Part shown: positions 15,586 to 23,731 of the stretch, piece after piece
How positions within the stretch are numbered: the stretch's first letter is position 1
How the letters are laid out: every line of letters starts with the position of its first letter
Source: Vulcanimicrobiota bacterium
GTDB lineage: Bacteria > Vulcanimicrobiota > Xenobia > Xenobiales > JADMJV01
Direction of reading: 5' to 3'
Length of the DNA: 64,000 bases
Assembly (NCBI GenBank): GCA_017307785.1
Contig: JAFKGI010000007.1
Location: forward strand, 1-64,000
The notes under the pieces: model-generated
Told to the model about the DNA's origin: nothing
The model's database searches: none
What the model saw: only the letters and a program-made list of their open reading frames with translations
Program-made: the position numbers and the translations under genes

Positions 15586-16716
15586 ATGAATATTGGTGAA
15601 GCACTCGAACTCTTCCAAACCCAGTCCCCTTCCCTGGAGCTGGCCTGCCTGCAGCTCAAGGAACGCCTGCAAGAAGCTCTGCAAGAGGCCAACATCCAGT
15701 TTCACTCGATTTCGAGTCGCCTGAAATCCCCCGAGAGTCTCCGCTCCAAGCTGGCCCGACCCGACAAAACCTACGCCAACATCTGGGAAGTCACCGACCT
15801 GGTCGGACTGCGGGTAACCACCTACTTCGAGGATACCATCGATGACGTGGCCCGCATCATCGAGAGCCGCTTTGCGGTCGACTTCGGCCACACCCAGGAT
15901 CGACTCGCCGCCCAGGATTACCGGGTCTTCGGCTATCGCTCCCTCCACTATGTCTGCGGCCTGGAGCAAACCAGGACTCTGCCGCCTGGCTTCCGCTTTG
16001 AAATTCAAATCCGCACCATCCTGCAGCACGCCTGGGCCGAGATCGAACATGACCTGGGCTACAAAGCCAGCGATAGCACGCCCGATACCATTCGCCGGCG
16101 CTTCATTCGCATCGCCGGCCTTCTGGAACTGGCCGATGAGGAGTTTGTCTCCATTCGCCGGGACCTGCGAGCCTACGAGAAGTCGGTGCGCGCCTGCGCG
16201 CAAGACAGCAGCGCCGACTTTCCCCTCGACCGGCTTTCCCTCCAGGGTCTGGTCCAGGCTTCGGCGGTTCAGGAAATGGACCGCAAAATCTCGCAATTGC
16301 TGCAACGCCCGCTTTCCACAGCCGTCTTCTTTCCGGAATACCTGCTCAAAATGCTACGCCTCTCCGGCTTTCGCGAGACGCGAGAAGTTTACGCCGCCTT
16401 GGAGCAGCACGGCCAGCATCTGCTCACGCTGATCGCTCCCTACTTCGAGTTCACGCGCACCGTCTGGCGCCTCAATTCCAGCGACTTTGAAAGCATTCCC
16501 CAGGGCTATTCCCTCTTCTTTCTGTCTCACAGCGTGATACTGCAAAGCAGCATCTTGGAACGAAATAAAGTGGCCAAATTGGCTCAGTTCTACAAAGAAC
16601 TGGACTATCCGGACGACGAAAAGTCGGCCCAGGAAGTGGCCGAGAAACTCCTCGAAACACTGGCCCGCTCGGATTGGGCCAGTGCCTCACTTTCGGGCGG
16701 CAAGGAAAAAGCCTGA
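15586..16716 (+). CDS. RelA/SpoT-domain nucleotide pyrophosphokinase
   Basis: 376 residues. Residues ~40-165 hold the synthetase fold: SRLKSPESLRSKLARP, DLVGLRVTTYFED, GYRSLHYVCG (from about 116), the catalytic EIQIRT (E139) and QHAWAEIEHDLGYK. No hydrolase HD domain or TGS/ACT modules are present, so this is a single-domain alarmone synthetase type with a ~200-residue C-terminal region that I cannot assign. Size and layout also resemble toxic synthetases fused to their antidote (CapRel type), an alternative I cannot exclude. It is divergent from the GNAT gene across 54 bp. Confidence 0.85.
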   Translation: MNIGEALELFQTQSPSLELACLQLKERLQEALQEANIQFHSISSRLKSPESLRSKLARPDKTYANIWEVTDLVGLRVTTYFEDTIDDVARIIESRFAVDFGHTQDRLAAQDYRVFGYRSLHYVCGLEQTRTLPPGFRFEIQIRTILQHAWAEIEHDLGYKASDSTPDTIRRRFIRIAGLLELADEEFVSIRRDLRAYEKSVRACAQDSSADFPLDRLSLQGLVQASAVQEMDRKISQLLQRPLSTAVFFPEYLLKMLRLSGFRETREVYAALEQHGQHLLTLIAPYFEFTRTVWRLNSSDFESIPQGYSLFFLSHSVILQSSILERNKVAKLAQFYKELDYPDDEKSAQEVAEKLLETLARSDWASASLSGGKEKA

Positions 16717-16768
16717 GTCCCAATTCGTTCCGGAGGCAAACCCCAAAACTCCCGCGAAGGAGCGAGCC

Positions 16769-17527
16769 ATGAAAAAGCTGTTGCTCTGTCTCGCACCTCT
16801 CCTGGTCTCCTGTAGCCAGCCTCCCGCTCCCTCCCTAACCAGCCCGTCCCCCACCGCGGCAGCTGAGCTCCCCCACTCGGAAACTCCTCCCGACAAGGGC
16901 CAACAGCTCTTTACCCAGACCTACCAGCTCCTGCCCTCCCAGTTCCAGGCCAGGCTCAACTGCAACAGTTGCCACCTGGCCGGAGGCACCTCCAGCGGTG
17001 CCTTCGCCCTTGTGGGTGTGGCCAAAACCTACCCCAAGCTGGACCCGCGCCTGGGCCACAAAATTACTATCCGCCAGCGCATCAACGAATGCTTCACGCG
17101 CAGTCTGAACGGCCGCCCCCTGGACGAGAAAAGTCCCGAGATGGAGGCACTGCTCGCTTACCTCGACACCGTCCAGGCTCCCCCGGGCAAACCCGCTCCC
17201 GTTCCCGGCCTGATTGCCCTGGCCGCTCCTCCCCAACCCGCCGACCCCAAACGCGGCGCCTCCGTCTACAATCAGAAGTGTGTCGAATGCCACCAGGCTG
17301 ACGGGGGCGGCCAATACGTCGACAACCTGCCTCTCTTCCCGGCCCTCTGGGGCGACAAGGCCTACAATGACGGGGCAGGCCTGGCCCAGCCCAAAGACCT
17401 CGCCTCCTTCGTTCACGCCAAAATGCCGCTCGGCCGCACGCGGGCCATTTCCCCTCAGGAAGCCTGGGACGTGGCCGCCTTTATCGACTCCCAACCGCGC
17501 CCCGCCTACACCGGCAAACCCCATTGA
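16769..17527 (+). CDS. Dihaem c-type cytochrome lipoprotein (TsdA-like)
   Basis: 252 residues; ATG 16769 follows GAAGGAGCGAGCC. Lipobox LLVSC with lipidated C15. Two haem sites are visible: C65-x-x-C68-H69 (CNSCH) and C171-x-x-C174-H175 (CVECH). The first domain carries VGVAKTYPKLDPR...RINECFTRSLNGRPL, characteristic of thiosulfate-dehydrogenase-like (TsdA) and related dihaem cytochromes. It should move electrons on the outer face of the inner membrane or in the outer membrane; thiosulfate oxidation is possible but unproven, since no other sox-type gene is nearby. Confidence 0.85.
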   Translation: MKKLLLCLAPLLVSCSQPPAPSLTSPSPTAAAELPHSETPPDKGQQLFTQTYQLLPSQFQARLNCNSCHLAGGTSSGAFALVGVAKTYPKLDPRLGHKITIRQRINECFTRSLNGRPLDEKSPEMEALLAYLDTVQAPPGKPAPVPGLIALAAPPQPADPKRGASVYNQKCVECHQADGGGQYVDNLPLFPALWGDKAYNDGAGLAQPKDLASFVHAKMPLGRTRAISPQEAWDVAAFIDSQPRPAYTGKPH

Positions 17528-17529
17528 CT

Positions 17530-18537
17530 CTAAGCCCGCAGCCACTCCCGGGTTGCGGCCAACAGCTCGGGGTCATTCCAAAGACCCTCTCCTGAAGTGC
17601 CTCGGTCCGACATCTTTGCGCACACCCGAGCCAGGCCGCTGCGGCGGTCACGACCGTCCAGGGCGTACTGGCGGGAGCACTCGCGAAGGCCCTGCTCCAG
17701 GCCGCTGCGGCAGGTCCGCGCCCGAGCGCTGAGCTGCCAATAGCTGGCCGCCACTTGCTCGTTCCAGCACCTTGGAAGCGATCGGGTGGGCAGCGCCGTT
17801 TCCAGAAATGGATGTGCCTCCAAACGAAACCTTTGCAGCACTTCCCTCAAGTGCGGAACCCCGGCTACGGCGGCCTCCACTCGCGGCTCCCCCAGAAAAT
17901 CTGAAGTGAACGGATAGGCCAAGTTCCCCAGATAAAGGCCTCGATAGCCAACCACCAGACGCGACTCGGGATCGTAGCCCAACAATCGATCGTGTCCCAG
18001 CCAGGGCACCTCGGCGTGCCACGGCTGCGGGTTCCAGGGCAGCGGGAGCGCTCGAGTCAAAACGTCATTGACCACGCCCTTGTAGCGCAGAAGCTGTTGT
18101 TCCACCAGAAAAGCGGTCCAGCCCCTGGGATCGCTATAAGACAGACCTTCTCCGATACGACCCAAAACTTCCGTCACCCGCGGAGGCTTCCCCCGGACCA
18201 CCTCGATCTTGGGGAAGGGCGCGCTGGACCCTCCCTCCACCATCACCAGATCGACCCCCTCCTGGCATTGCTCCAGATACTCCACCCAGTTTTGCCCGCG
18301 TGCCGGAAGCACCAGGTCACCCTGTACGTGCAGGCCGTCTTCACTGGCGAGCACGACCCACTCGGGAAAACACTCCGCCAATCGCTGACTGTCTTTCCCT
18401 CGCACATCGGGGCCGGCCGCGTGATGGCTATGCTTGACCAGCCCGAGTCGATAGCCGCGGTCCCGCAGGTAGGTGGCCCATTGCACCAGGGCCGTGGTTT
18501 TGCCGGCGCCGCTGTGGCCGACCAGAGAGAGTATCAC
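17530..18537 (-). CDS. mobB: MobB-like GTPase with extra C-terminal domain
   Basis: 335 residues from a GTG at 18537, chosen because the P-loop strand begins there (VILSLVGHSGAGKTT) behind AGGAG. Residues 1-150 are the MobB fold: Walker A, LVKHSHHAAGPDVRGKDSQR, and VDLVMVEGGSSAPFPKIEVVR. MobB assists attachment of GMP to molybdopterin. Residues ~160-335 are extra: a WNPQPWHAEVPWLGHDRLLGYDP block and a basic C-terminal part that I do not recognise. MobB alone is usually about 170 residues, so this is a fusion. It is convergent with the cytochrome gene and divergent from a receiver gene. Confidence 0.8.
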   Translation of the reverse strand: MILSLVGHSGAGKTTALVQWATYLRDRGYRLGLVKHSHHAAGPDVRGKDSQRLAECFPEWVVLASEDGLHVQGDLVLPARGQNWVEYLEQCQEGVDLVMVEGGSSAPFPKIEVVRGKPPRVTEVLGRIGEGLSYSDPRGWTAFLVEQQLLRYKGVVNDVLTRALPLPWNPQPWHAEVPWLGHDRLLGYDPESRLVVGYRGLYLGNLAYPFTSDFLGEPRVEAAVAGVPHLREVLQRFRLEAHPFLETALPTRSLPRCWNEQVAASYWQLSARARTCRSGLEQGLRECSRQYALDGRDRRSGLARVCAKMSDRGTSGEGLWNDPELLAATREWLRA

Positions 18538-18613
18538 CCCGGGGGATTCTCCTCGCTCCACAGCCCGCCTCCAGGCTCTTAAGTGCAAACGTCCTGCTGC
18601 CGAAGGGAATACT

Positions 18614-19015
18614 ATGGACAAATTGACTATTGCGTCAGCATCCCCCGTCACACATAGCCGTCTTCGGGTCCTGGTTGCCGAAAAAGACCCGATGCTACGC
18701 CGCCTCTTCAAGACCTGTCTGGAACAGAAAGGCCATCAGGTCATCGAGGCGACCCACGTCCTACAAGTCTACAACCTCCTGAGCAAACCGTCCGAGACCT
18801 TTGACCTGGCCGTGATCGACCTGCTGATGCCTCGCCCCGAAACCACTACGCTCATCAGCTCCATCTGGATTGAAAACCCCATGACTTCGGTGGTCCTCAT
18901 CTTCTCCGACGCCTTTGAACTCTATCACCTACCCGGTGTCACCTCTCTGGCCAAGCCCTTCGCCACCGAAGAACTCCTCAGCCGAGTCGAGCAAGTGCTC
19001 GCCGCCAGGGCCTGA
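18614..19015 (+). CDS. Stand-alone receiver domain protein
   Basis: 133 residues, ATG 18614 after AAGGGAAT. Receiver features: acidic pocket E23/D25 (VAEKDP), phospho-acceptor D69 (DLAVIDLLMP) and the SLAKPF lysine near the C-terminus. There is no output domain. A ~15-residue N-terminal extension precedes the fold. It is likely an intermediate in a phosphorelay or a protein-interaction switch; no kinase is adjacent. Confidence 0.88.
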   Translation: MDKLTIASASPVTHSRLRVLVAEKDPMLRRLFKTCLEQKGHQVIEATHVLQVYNLLSKPSETFDLAVIDLLMPRPETTTLISSIWIENPMTSVVLIFSDAFELYHLPGVTSLAKPFATEELLSRVEQVLAARA

Positions 19016-19081
19016 GAGCCAGAAAAATTCACATCCTTGTGACAAATGAGGAGCCGATCCTGAACGCCTCATGAACGGCCC

Positions 19082-19104
19082 GTGGTTTGCTGATACCAAA
19101 CCAC
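19082..19104. promoter_or_regulatory. Perfect inverted repeat before the subtilase gene
   Basis: GTGGTTTG, seven bases, then CAAACCAC: two perfect 8-bp arms 16 bp upstream of the start codon at 19121. There is no T-tract, so this is not a terminator. It may be an operator or a hairpin in the mRNA leader that limits ribosome access. Confidence 0.45.
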
Positions 19105-19120
19105 TCGGAAAGGCCTTCGG

Positions 19121-20257
19121 ATGCTAGACACCACCAGGATGACCGCCCTCAGCAAGCCCATCTGCCGGGCGAGCTGCCTTCCCAACCTCTCCTCCACGCC
19201 GGACATCCACCTGGCCGACGCCCAGAAGCGCCAGAAAGATGCGCTGGCCGCCCACAATCAGACTGCTCAGCAGACCTGGGAAAAAGGTCCCGAAGGCCTG
19301 CTGCTGGAGGCTCACAAGCCCGAGGCCACGCTGGCCGTCATCGACACTTTCGGAGTCTCCTCGGAGCAGAACGTCCACCACGGAGAAATCACCGCCGCTC
19401 TGGCCCTGCAAGCCTCTGGCCGTAACGAATCCAATCTCCTGCGGGTCGACAATGGCGGGGTCAAATTCCCCACCCGAAAATCCGACCGGCTGGATGAATA
19501 CATCGAAAATCGTTACACCGGCTTCACTCACGCCACCACCCTGGCCCTCCAAGAGGTCCACCAGAAGCACCCGAAGATTAACACCATCTCTCTGTCGCAG
19601 GGCATCAGCGGCCCTCGATTGACGGCCGACCTGGCCAGACGCGCTCTCAAGGACCCGGACTACGCTCTCAAACTGGCCAAGGATCTCGGCCATCCCGGTC
19701 CCGTGGACTGGAATCAACCCGCCTCCCAGAAGCTGATTGCCGAGCGCGTTCAAAGCACTCTGGAAAAGTCTCCGAAAGTAGCCAGCGAACTAACGGCGCT
19801 GCGCCAGGAACTGGCGGATCATCCCAAGGTCGCCTTCTTCTCATCGGCCGGCAACGACGGGGAGACTCAAGCCCTTCTGCGTCAGGCGGACTTCCGCTTC
19901 GATCCCGCCTGGGACGGCACCCCGCAGAGCACCAGCCCGCTCACCCAATCGGTCGCCGCCGCCAACCTTCAGGGTCTGGGCGCCACGCCCACCCTCTACA
20001 GTCAGCACACCCCGAACAGTATCGCCTTCGACGGCAAAGCCAAAGTGACCGTCGACGGTCGCCCTCTCTGCGAAGTCAGCACCGATCGCCCCGCCCCCTT
20101 TCTGCCATGGTGTGCTCCCCACCAGGGCACCTCGTTCTCTACACCGCGGGCGGCCGGCCTCTACAACGCCGACCCTGTGGCCTACGAAAAACTGCGCCTT
20201 CAGGCTCTCCCCTCCGTCGAGGGCGAAAACACTCTCGGAGTCGGCTTGCTCCATTAG
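19121..20257 (+). CDS. Subtilisin-like (S8) serine peptidase, no export signal
   Basis: 378 residues. Catalytic triad: D75 (LAVIDTFG), H87 (HHGE) and S338 (GTSFSTPRAAG), with the oxyanion N245 (FFSSAGNDG). There is no hydrophobic signal peptide; the first 60 residues are polar and could be a short propeptide. The C-terminus ends ~40 residues after the active serine, so there are no accessory domains. It is either cytoplasmic or released by a route not visible here. It is convergent with the HAD phosphatase gene. Confidence 0.87.
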   Translation: MLDTTRMTALSKPICRASCLPNLSSTPDIHLADAQKRQKDALAAHNQTAQQTWEKGPEGLLLEAHKPEATLAVIDTFGVSSEQNVHHGEITAALALQASGRNESNLLRVDNGGVKFPTRKSDRLDEYIENRYTGFTHATTLALQEVHQKHPKINTISLSQGISGPRLTADLARRALKDPDYALKLAKDLGHPGPVDWNQPASQKLIAERVQSTLEKSPKVASELTALRQELADHPKVAFFSSAGNDGETQALLRQADFRFDPAWDGTPQSTSPLTQSVAAANLQGLGATPTLYSQHTPNSIAFDGKAKVTVDGRPLCEVSTDRPAPFLPWCAPHQGTSFSTPRAAGLYNADPVAYEKLRLQALPSVEGENTLGVGLLH

Positions 20258-20264
20258 CCGGGGT

Positions 20265-20954
20265 TCAGAACCCCTCGCGAGCGAGAACCCACTGGGACGC
20301 CTCCACGATATTGGCCACGAAGCCATCCGGTTCGAAAGGTCGCGGCTCATCTTGACCCTTGTTCCCCGTTTTGACGAGCACGGTGGTCATCTCGGGATGA
20401 GCCGACCGGGCCGACACCATATCCTTGACCGAGTCGCCAATCATATAGCTCTGACTCAAGTCAATTCCATCTCGCAGGGCCACTTCCAAAAACATTCCGC
20501 CGTGCGGCTTGAAGGCGTTGACCGTACCTTCCGGCACCTGCTGGCGAGATTTGTTGGGACAGAACACCACCCCCGCGAACTTTCCACCCTGGGCCACCAC
20601 CAGTTCGGCCAGTCGGTCCATGGCCATTTCCGCTCGCGCCCGCTTGGCGAAGGCTTCGGTCGAACAGCCCTGCTGGTTGGAAACCACGTAAACCGGCAAC
20701 CGGCTGGTCTTCATCAACGAAACCAAAGATTCGACAGCACCCGGAACCATCAACTCGTCGACGTCGCCAGGTTTCTTCATCTCGCCGAAGCGATTGAGAA
20801 CGCCGTCCCGATCCACGAAAATCGCCCGCTTATTGCCGTCGCAGGTATAGGCCGGCATATGGAAATCGAGCACCTCCAGGGGAGTCTCCAGCACCGCCCC
20901 ATCGGGAGCGGCGTGTTCCATTCTGCGCACTTGGCGGCCCTTGTCCACGGCCAT
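20265..20954 (-). CDS. HAD-superfamily phosphatase (GmhB/HisB-N type)
   Basis: 229 residues from the ATG at 20954, which follows AGGA with good spacing (an ATG 15 bp upstream is in frame). The HAD nucleophile motif FVDRDGVLNRFG (D48 and D50), the VSNQQG motif II and a late IGDSVKDMVSA motif IV are present. This set is typical of D,D-heptose-bisphosphate and histidinol-phosphate phosphatases. A CPNKSRQQVPEG stretch stands where those enzymes have a Cys-rich zinc loop, but only one cysteine remains. No heptose or histidine genes are nearby, so the substrate is open. Confidence 0.8.
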   Translation of the reverse strand: MAVDKGRQVRRMEHAAPDGAVLETPLEVLDFHMPAYTCDGNKRAIFVDRDGVLNRFGEMKKPGDVDELMVPGAVESLVSLMKTSRLPVYVVSNQQGCSTEAFAKRARAEMAMDRLAELVVAQGGKFAGVVFCPNKSRQQVPEGTVNAFKPHGGMFLEVALRDGIDLSQSYMIGDSVKDMVSARSAHPEMTTVLVKTGNKGQDEPRPFEPDGFVANIVEASQWVLAREGF

Positions 20955-21037
20955 GACTGGTCCTAGCATGCGGAAAGAATAGCAGTCCCGCGTTTACCCA
21001 GCGTAAATCGAGCCCGAGGAATGTGAACGAAGGGCTG

Positions 21038-22858
21038 CTAACCGGCGGGGATGGTTTCTTTTTTGGTGCCTTTCTTGACCTTGTTGTCATCGAAGAACCA
21101 ATCGTCGGCGGCCCGCACGCCCACCAGACACGAGCGCAACTCCTGGTCGGTCAGCCAGCCTCGCTCCCCCCAGCTAACGATTTCGAAGCGAGTCGGATTG
21201 CTGGTTTTGTCGATTCCCACCACCAGCACGGCGTGATTGGCCGGTTGCCCCTGCTCGTTGCGACAGACCACCGAGATGCTCACGGAGCGCCCGCGCGCCA
21301 GGTCGTCTTCCAGCTGCTCCATCAGCGTGTCGATGCCCGCTTCCTCGTTGTGAACCTTGAGCGGGTTCCACTCCTCACCCAGCAGGGCCTGAGAGATTCG
21401 AGCGTTGTCGTCCCGCGTCATTCCCCGTCCCTGGCCGTCGGCGCGCGCCCCGTTCAACGACTCCTGGAACATCCAGGCCGTCAGGTTGCGCCCATCCGGC
21501 TGGACCACGTTCCAGGCTCCTCCTGGCGGCTTGAAGGTCATTCCCCCGGACTTATAGCTCTTGCCGCTGGCCAGAGTGGTCATCATGTCCACATACTTCA
21601 CCGGATCTTCGCCCGCCAGCCGGACCTGAATCGAGGCGGGCGCACAGGTCGGCGCTCCTTGCTGCCTGACCTGACTGGGACGCGCCACATCGTCGATCAG
21701 GGCGCGCAAAAACTCGGTGGTCATCTGCGGGTCCCTGGCCTCGGCTTTGGCGTTTGCTCCAAACCGCGTCATCTTGTCCAGGATGGTCAAAGCCTTGTCC
21801 ACCCCGATACGCTTCACCACTTCGAAAAGCGAAGGCAACAAATAGAAATCCGGTAAGAAAGCGCTCGCCTTCTTGGCCGCCTCCTTGAGCTTCAGCCCGG
21901 GCCCGTTGGGCGCGAGTTTGAGAGCCTTCAGCACCTCGTCGATGCTGTTGAACCCTTGAGAGTCCGGAGGACGCTCTCCCTTGAAGAGCTTCATAAAATC
22001 GCCCTCTCCAGGGCCCCCGGCCGCCTGTGTGCGCATCAGCGCATCGGACCGCTGGTGGAAGCGCTTTTCCAGCGCCAGCCGCCCCACCGTTGCCGGTGCC
22101 TCCGACAGCTCAGACTGAAGTTCCGCCAGGGGCGCGAAATCCTGGTCCGCTGTCAAAGGCGGCCGAGGCTCGCCTGGCAGCGGGCTGGCGTCGCCACGTT
22201 CCCATTGCCCTTGCGGCTCACGCCACCAGGGCAAGGCTGGCGGCGGGGAGTCCAGCGGCGCGAATCCCGGGGCCCGGTGCTGCCCGTTGACGACGCTCCC
22301 CCCATCCGGCAAGGCGCGACTGCGCTGCTCCGGAGTCTGCTGCACCGCTTCCTCTCCGGCCAGAGTCAGGCGCACGGTTCCCTTCGGCCCGCTCCGCTCG
22401 ACCTGGTCCTCGCTCCAACGCAGCCGCTGCTCTCCCCGCTCTACCTCCACCCAGCGCGGTTCATCCGGCCGAAAGCGAATGGTGCGATCCGGCAACTGCA
22501 CCGAATGCACCAATCCTTCTACTTCCTGGTGAGGAGAGTGCTCGGCTCGCGCCCGTTCCCGGCGGGCTTCTCGGAAACTCGCCGCCACCGCGGCGCGCGT
22601 GGATTCCGCGTCGGAATTGTCCTGAAAGTGAGGAGCCGTGACCCGCCTCAGGCGCTCCTCGAACTCCCCGCTCGGGAAAATCCGTCCCCACTGCTCGGGC
22701 GTCAGTTCTGGCCCTTGCCGTAGCCGATCCAGGTGCCCGATGGCTCGGTCATAAAAACGCACCTGACCGGCCAGATTCAGGGGTGGCTCGGAAGGCGATA
22801 GACGAGCCTGCTGCAGTCGCTCGAGCCGTTGCAGAGGGTTGCTGGATTCGATTCTCAT
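21038..22858 (-). CDS. Large protein with C-terminal papain-like cysteine peptidase domain
   Basis: 606 residues (ATG 22858). The first ~380 residues are charged and Pro/Gln-rich with no recognised domain. The C-terminal ~210 residues look papain-like: RQQGAPTCAPASIQV with candidate nucleophile C405, ANHAVLVVGID with H542, and FEIVSWGERGWL supplying the third strand. There is no signal peptide. The N-terminus opens MRIESSNPLQ. The gene lies 33 nt beyond the terminator-ended leader RNA at 22891-22990, which could set its expression by attenuation. Whether it is a peptidase, transglutaminase-like or effector protein is undecided. Confidence 0.62.
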   Translation of the reverse strand: MRIESSNPLQRLERLQQARLSPSEPPLNLAGQVRFYDRAIGHLDRLRQGPELTPEQWGRIFPSGEFEERLRRVTAPHFQDNSDAESTRAAVAASFREARRERARAEHSPHQEVEGLVHSVQLPDRTIRFRPDEPRWVEVERGEQRLRWSEDQVERSGPKGTVRLTLAGEEAVQQTPEQRSRALPDGGSVVNGQHRAPGFAPLDSPPPALPWWREPQGQWERGDASPLPGEPRPPLTADQDFAPLAELQSELSEAPATVGRLALEKRFHQRSDALMRTQAAGGPGEGDFMKLFKGERPPDSQGFNSIDEVLKALKLAPNGPGLKLKEAAKKASAFLPDFYLLPSLFEVVKRIGVDKALTILDKMTRFGANAKAEARDPQMTTEFLRALIDDVARPSQVRQQGAPTCAPASIQVRLAGEDPVKYVDMMTTLASGKSYKSGGMTFKPPGGAWNVVQPDGRNLTAWMFQESLNGARADGQGRGMTRDDNARISQALLGEEWNPLKVHNEEAGIDTLMEQLEDDLARGRSVSISVVCRNEQGQPANHAVLVVGIDKTSNPTRFEIVSWGERGWLTDQELRSCLVGVRAADDWFFDDNKVKKGTKKETIPAG

Positions 22859-22890
22859 CTGCCTAGAATACCACTTTTCGGGCAAGCACG

Positions 22891-22927
22891 AAAACAAAAA
22901 AGGCCCCGTTATTGGCGGGGCCTTTTT
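22891..22927. terminator. Bidirectional intrinsic terminator (left copy)
   Basis: Stem GGCCCCG (22902-22908) and CGGGGCC (22916-22922) with a 7-nt loop. T-runs flank both sides: TTTTT on the plus strand, and TTTTTTGTTTT read on the minus strand. It sits only 33 bp before the papain-like gene on the minus strand, so there it would act as an attenuator. The identical hairpin occurs at 25248-25274. Confidence 0.85.
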
Positions 22928-22990
22928 ACACACACATTACACACACTGAGAGACCGGTCGTGGGGGCGTTGTGCCCGCCGCTTCCGTGAG
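22891..22990 (-). ncRNA. Candidate terminated leader RNA, left copy
   Basis: Read on the minus strand: a CATAAT box (22999-22994) common to both copies, then ~100 nt with CACGGAAGCG, a small GGGC/GCCC hairpin (22964-22976), a perfect palindrome GACCGGTC (22952-22959), a TG-repeat and the intrinsic terminator, then 33 nt to the papain-like start codon. The right copy keeps every element, with compensating base changes in the palindrome. It could be an attenuator or riboswitch-like leader, or a free small RNA. The promoter lacks a clear -35 box. Confidence 0.45.
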
Positions 22991-23197
22991 TTCATTATGT
23001 AACAGGATTGCTCGCCGGTTGTTACCAAAACTTGAACATCCCGTCACGCCCGACCCTTTTCGAAAGAAGTTTCTTGACCTCTCAGAACGCTAACAACCAG
23101 CCCGGTCACACAAGAACGCCAGAGCAAGTTTACATTTTGCTCACAAAGCGCGGGCCGACAACACCTTCTCATCACCTCGACTCGCTATTCTTGATTT

Positions 23198-23728
23198 ATG
23201 CAAGTCACCATCAACCGCCACCTGTTCTCCATCCCCACCCCTGCTGGCGCTCCCGCCTCCCCCGCCGCGACCCCCGCCACCGAGCCTCTGGACCTGAGGG
23301 ACGTCCTCTCGGGCACCTCCTTTTGCCCGGGACCTCGGCCCAACCCGTCCATTTTGGCGGCCGTCATACGGTCGGAAAGCAGAGCGGACGCCCAGGAGCT
23401 GCTGGAGTCGGCCGCCGCCAACCGGCACAGCGTTGAGAAAGAACTCAACCTGTGGCGCCCCATCCAGGACGAAATGCCGGTGATGTTCAGCGATGAGACA
23501 GCTCGGGACCGCTATTTTCAAGATCGAGTCAACGACCGCGCCGAAATGGTCCAGGCCCTGCAAGCCCTGCAGTCTGAACCAGGTTACAGCGGCCCCAAAA
23601 CCGACTGGTCCAACGAGAAGCGAGTCGATATCGGGAGCCTCAGCGCTGCAGAGCGAACCGCTTTCTACGGCCACCTGGACACCATGAGTCAGGCCTACAG
23701 CGGTAAGGCCATCGCTCTTCTGTCCTGA
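23198..23728 (+). CDS. Hypothetical protein
   Basis: 176 residues. An N-terminal strand (MQVTINRHLFSI) is followed by a Pro/Ala-rich linker (residues 12-30), then a mostly helical, charged domain. There is no signal peptide, membrane segment or cysteine pattern, and I do not recognise the family. It lies inside the inverted-repeat bracket and is convergent with the TPR gene (3 bp between stops). Supported by an uninterrupted frame and position only. Confidence 0.5.
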   Translation: MQVTINRHLFSIPTPAGAPASPAATPATEPLDLRDVLSGTSFCPGPRPNPSILAAVIRSESRADAQELLESAAANRHSVEKELNLWRPIQDEMPVMFSDETARDRYFQDRVNDRAEMVQALQALQSEPGYSGPKTDWSNEKRVDIGSLSAAERTAFYGHLDTMSQAYSGKAIALLS

Positions 23729-23731
23729 GGT

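Larger units (their letters stand above)
22891..23091. repeat. Left arm of a ~200-bp inverted repeat
   Basis: It aligns to the reverse complement of 25068-25279 with roughly three quarters of bases equal by eye. The best-conserved blocks are the terminator, the TG-repeat, CTTCCGTG, ATTATGTAACAG, TTGAACATC / GTGAACATC and AAGTTTCTTGACCTC. The two arms bracket two convergent genes (23198-23728 and 23732-25015). No transposase or target duplication is seen, so this looks like duplication of an intergenic control region. Confidence 0.8.
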
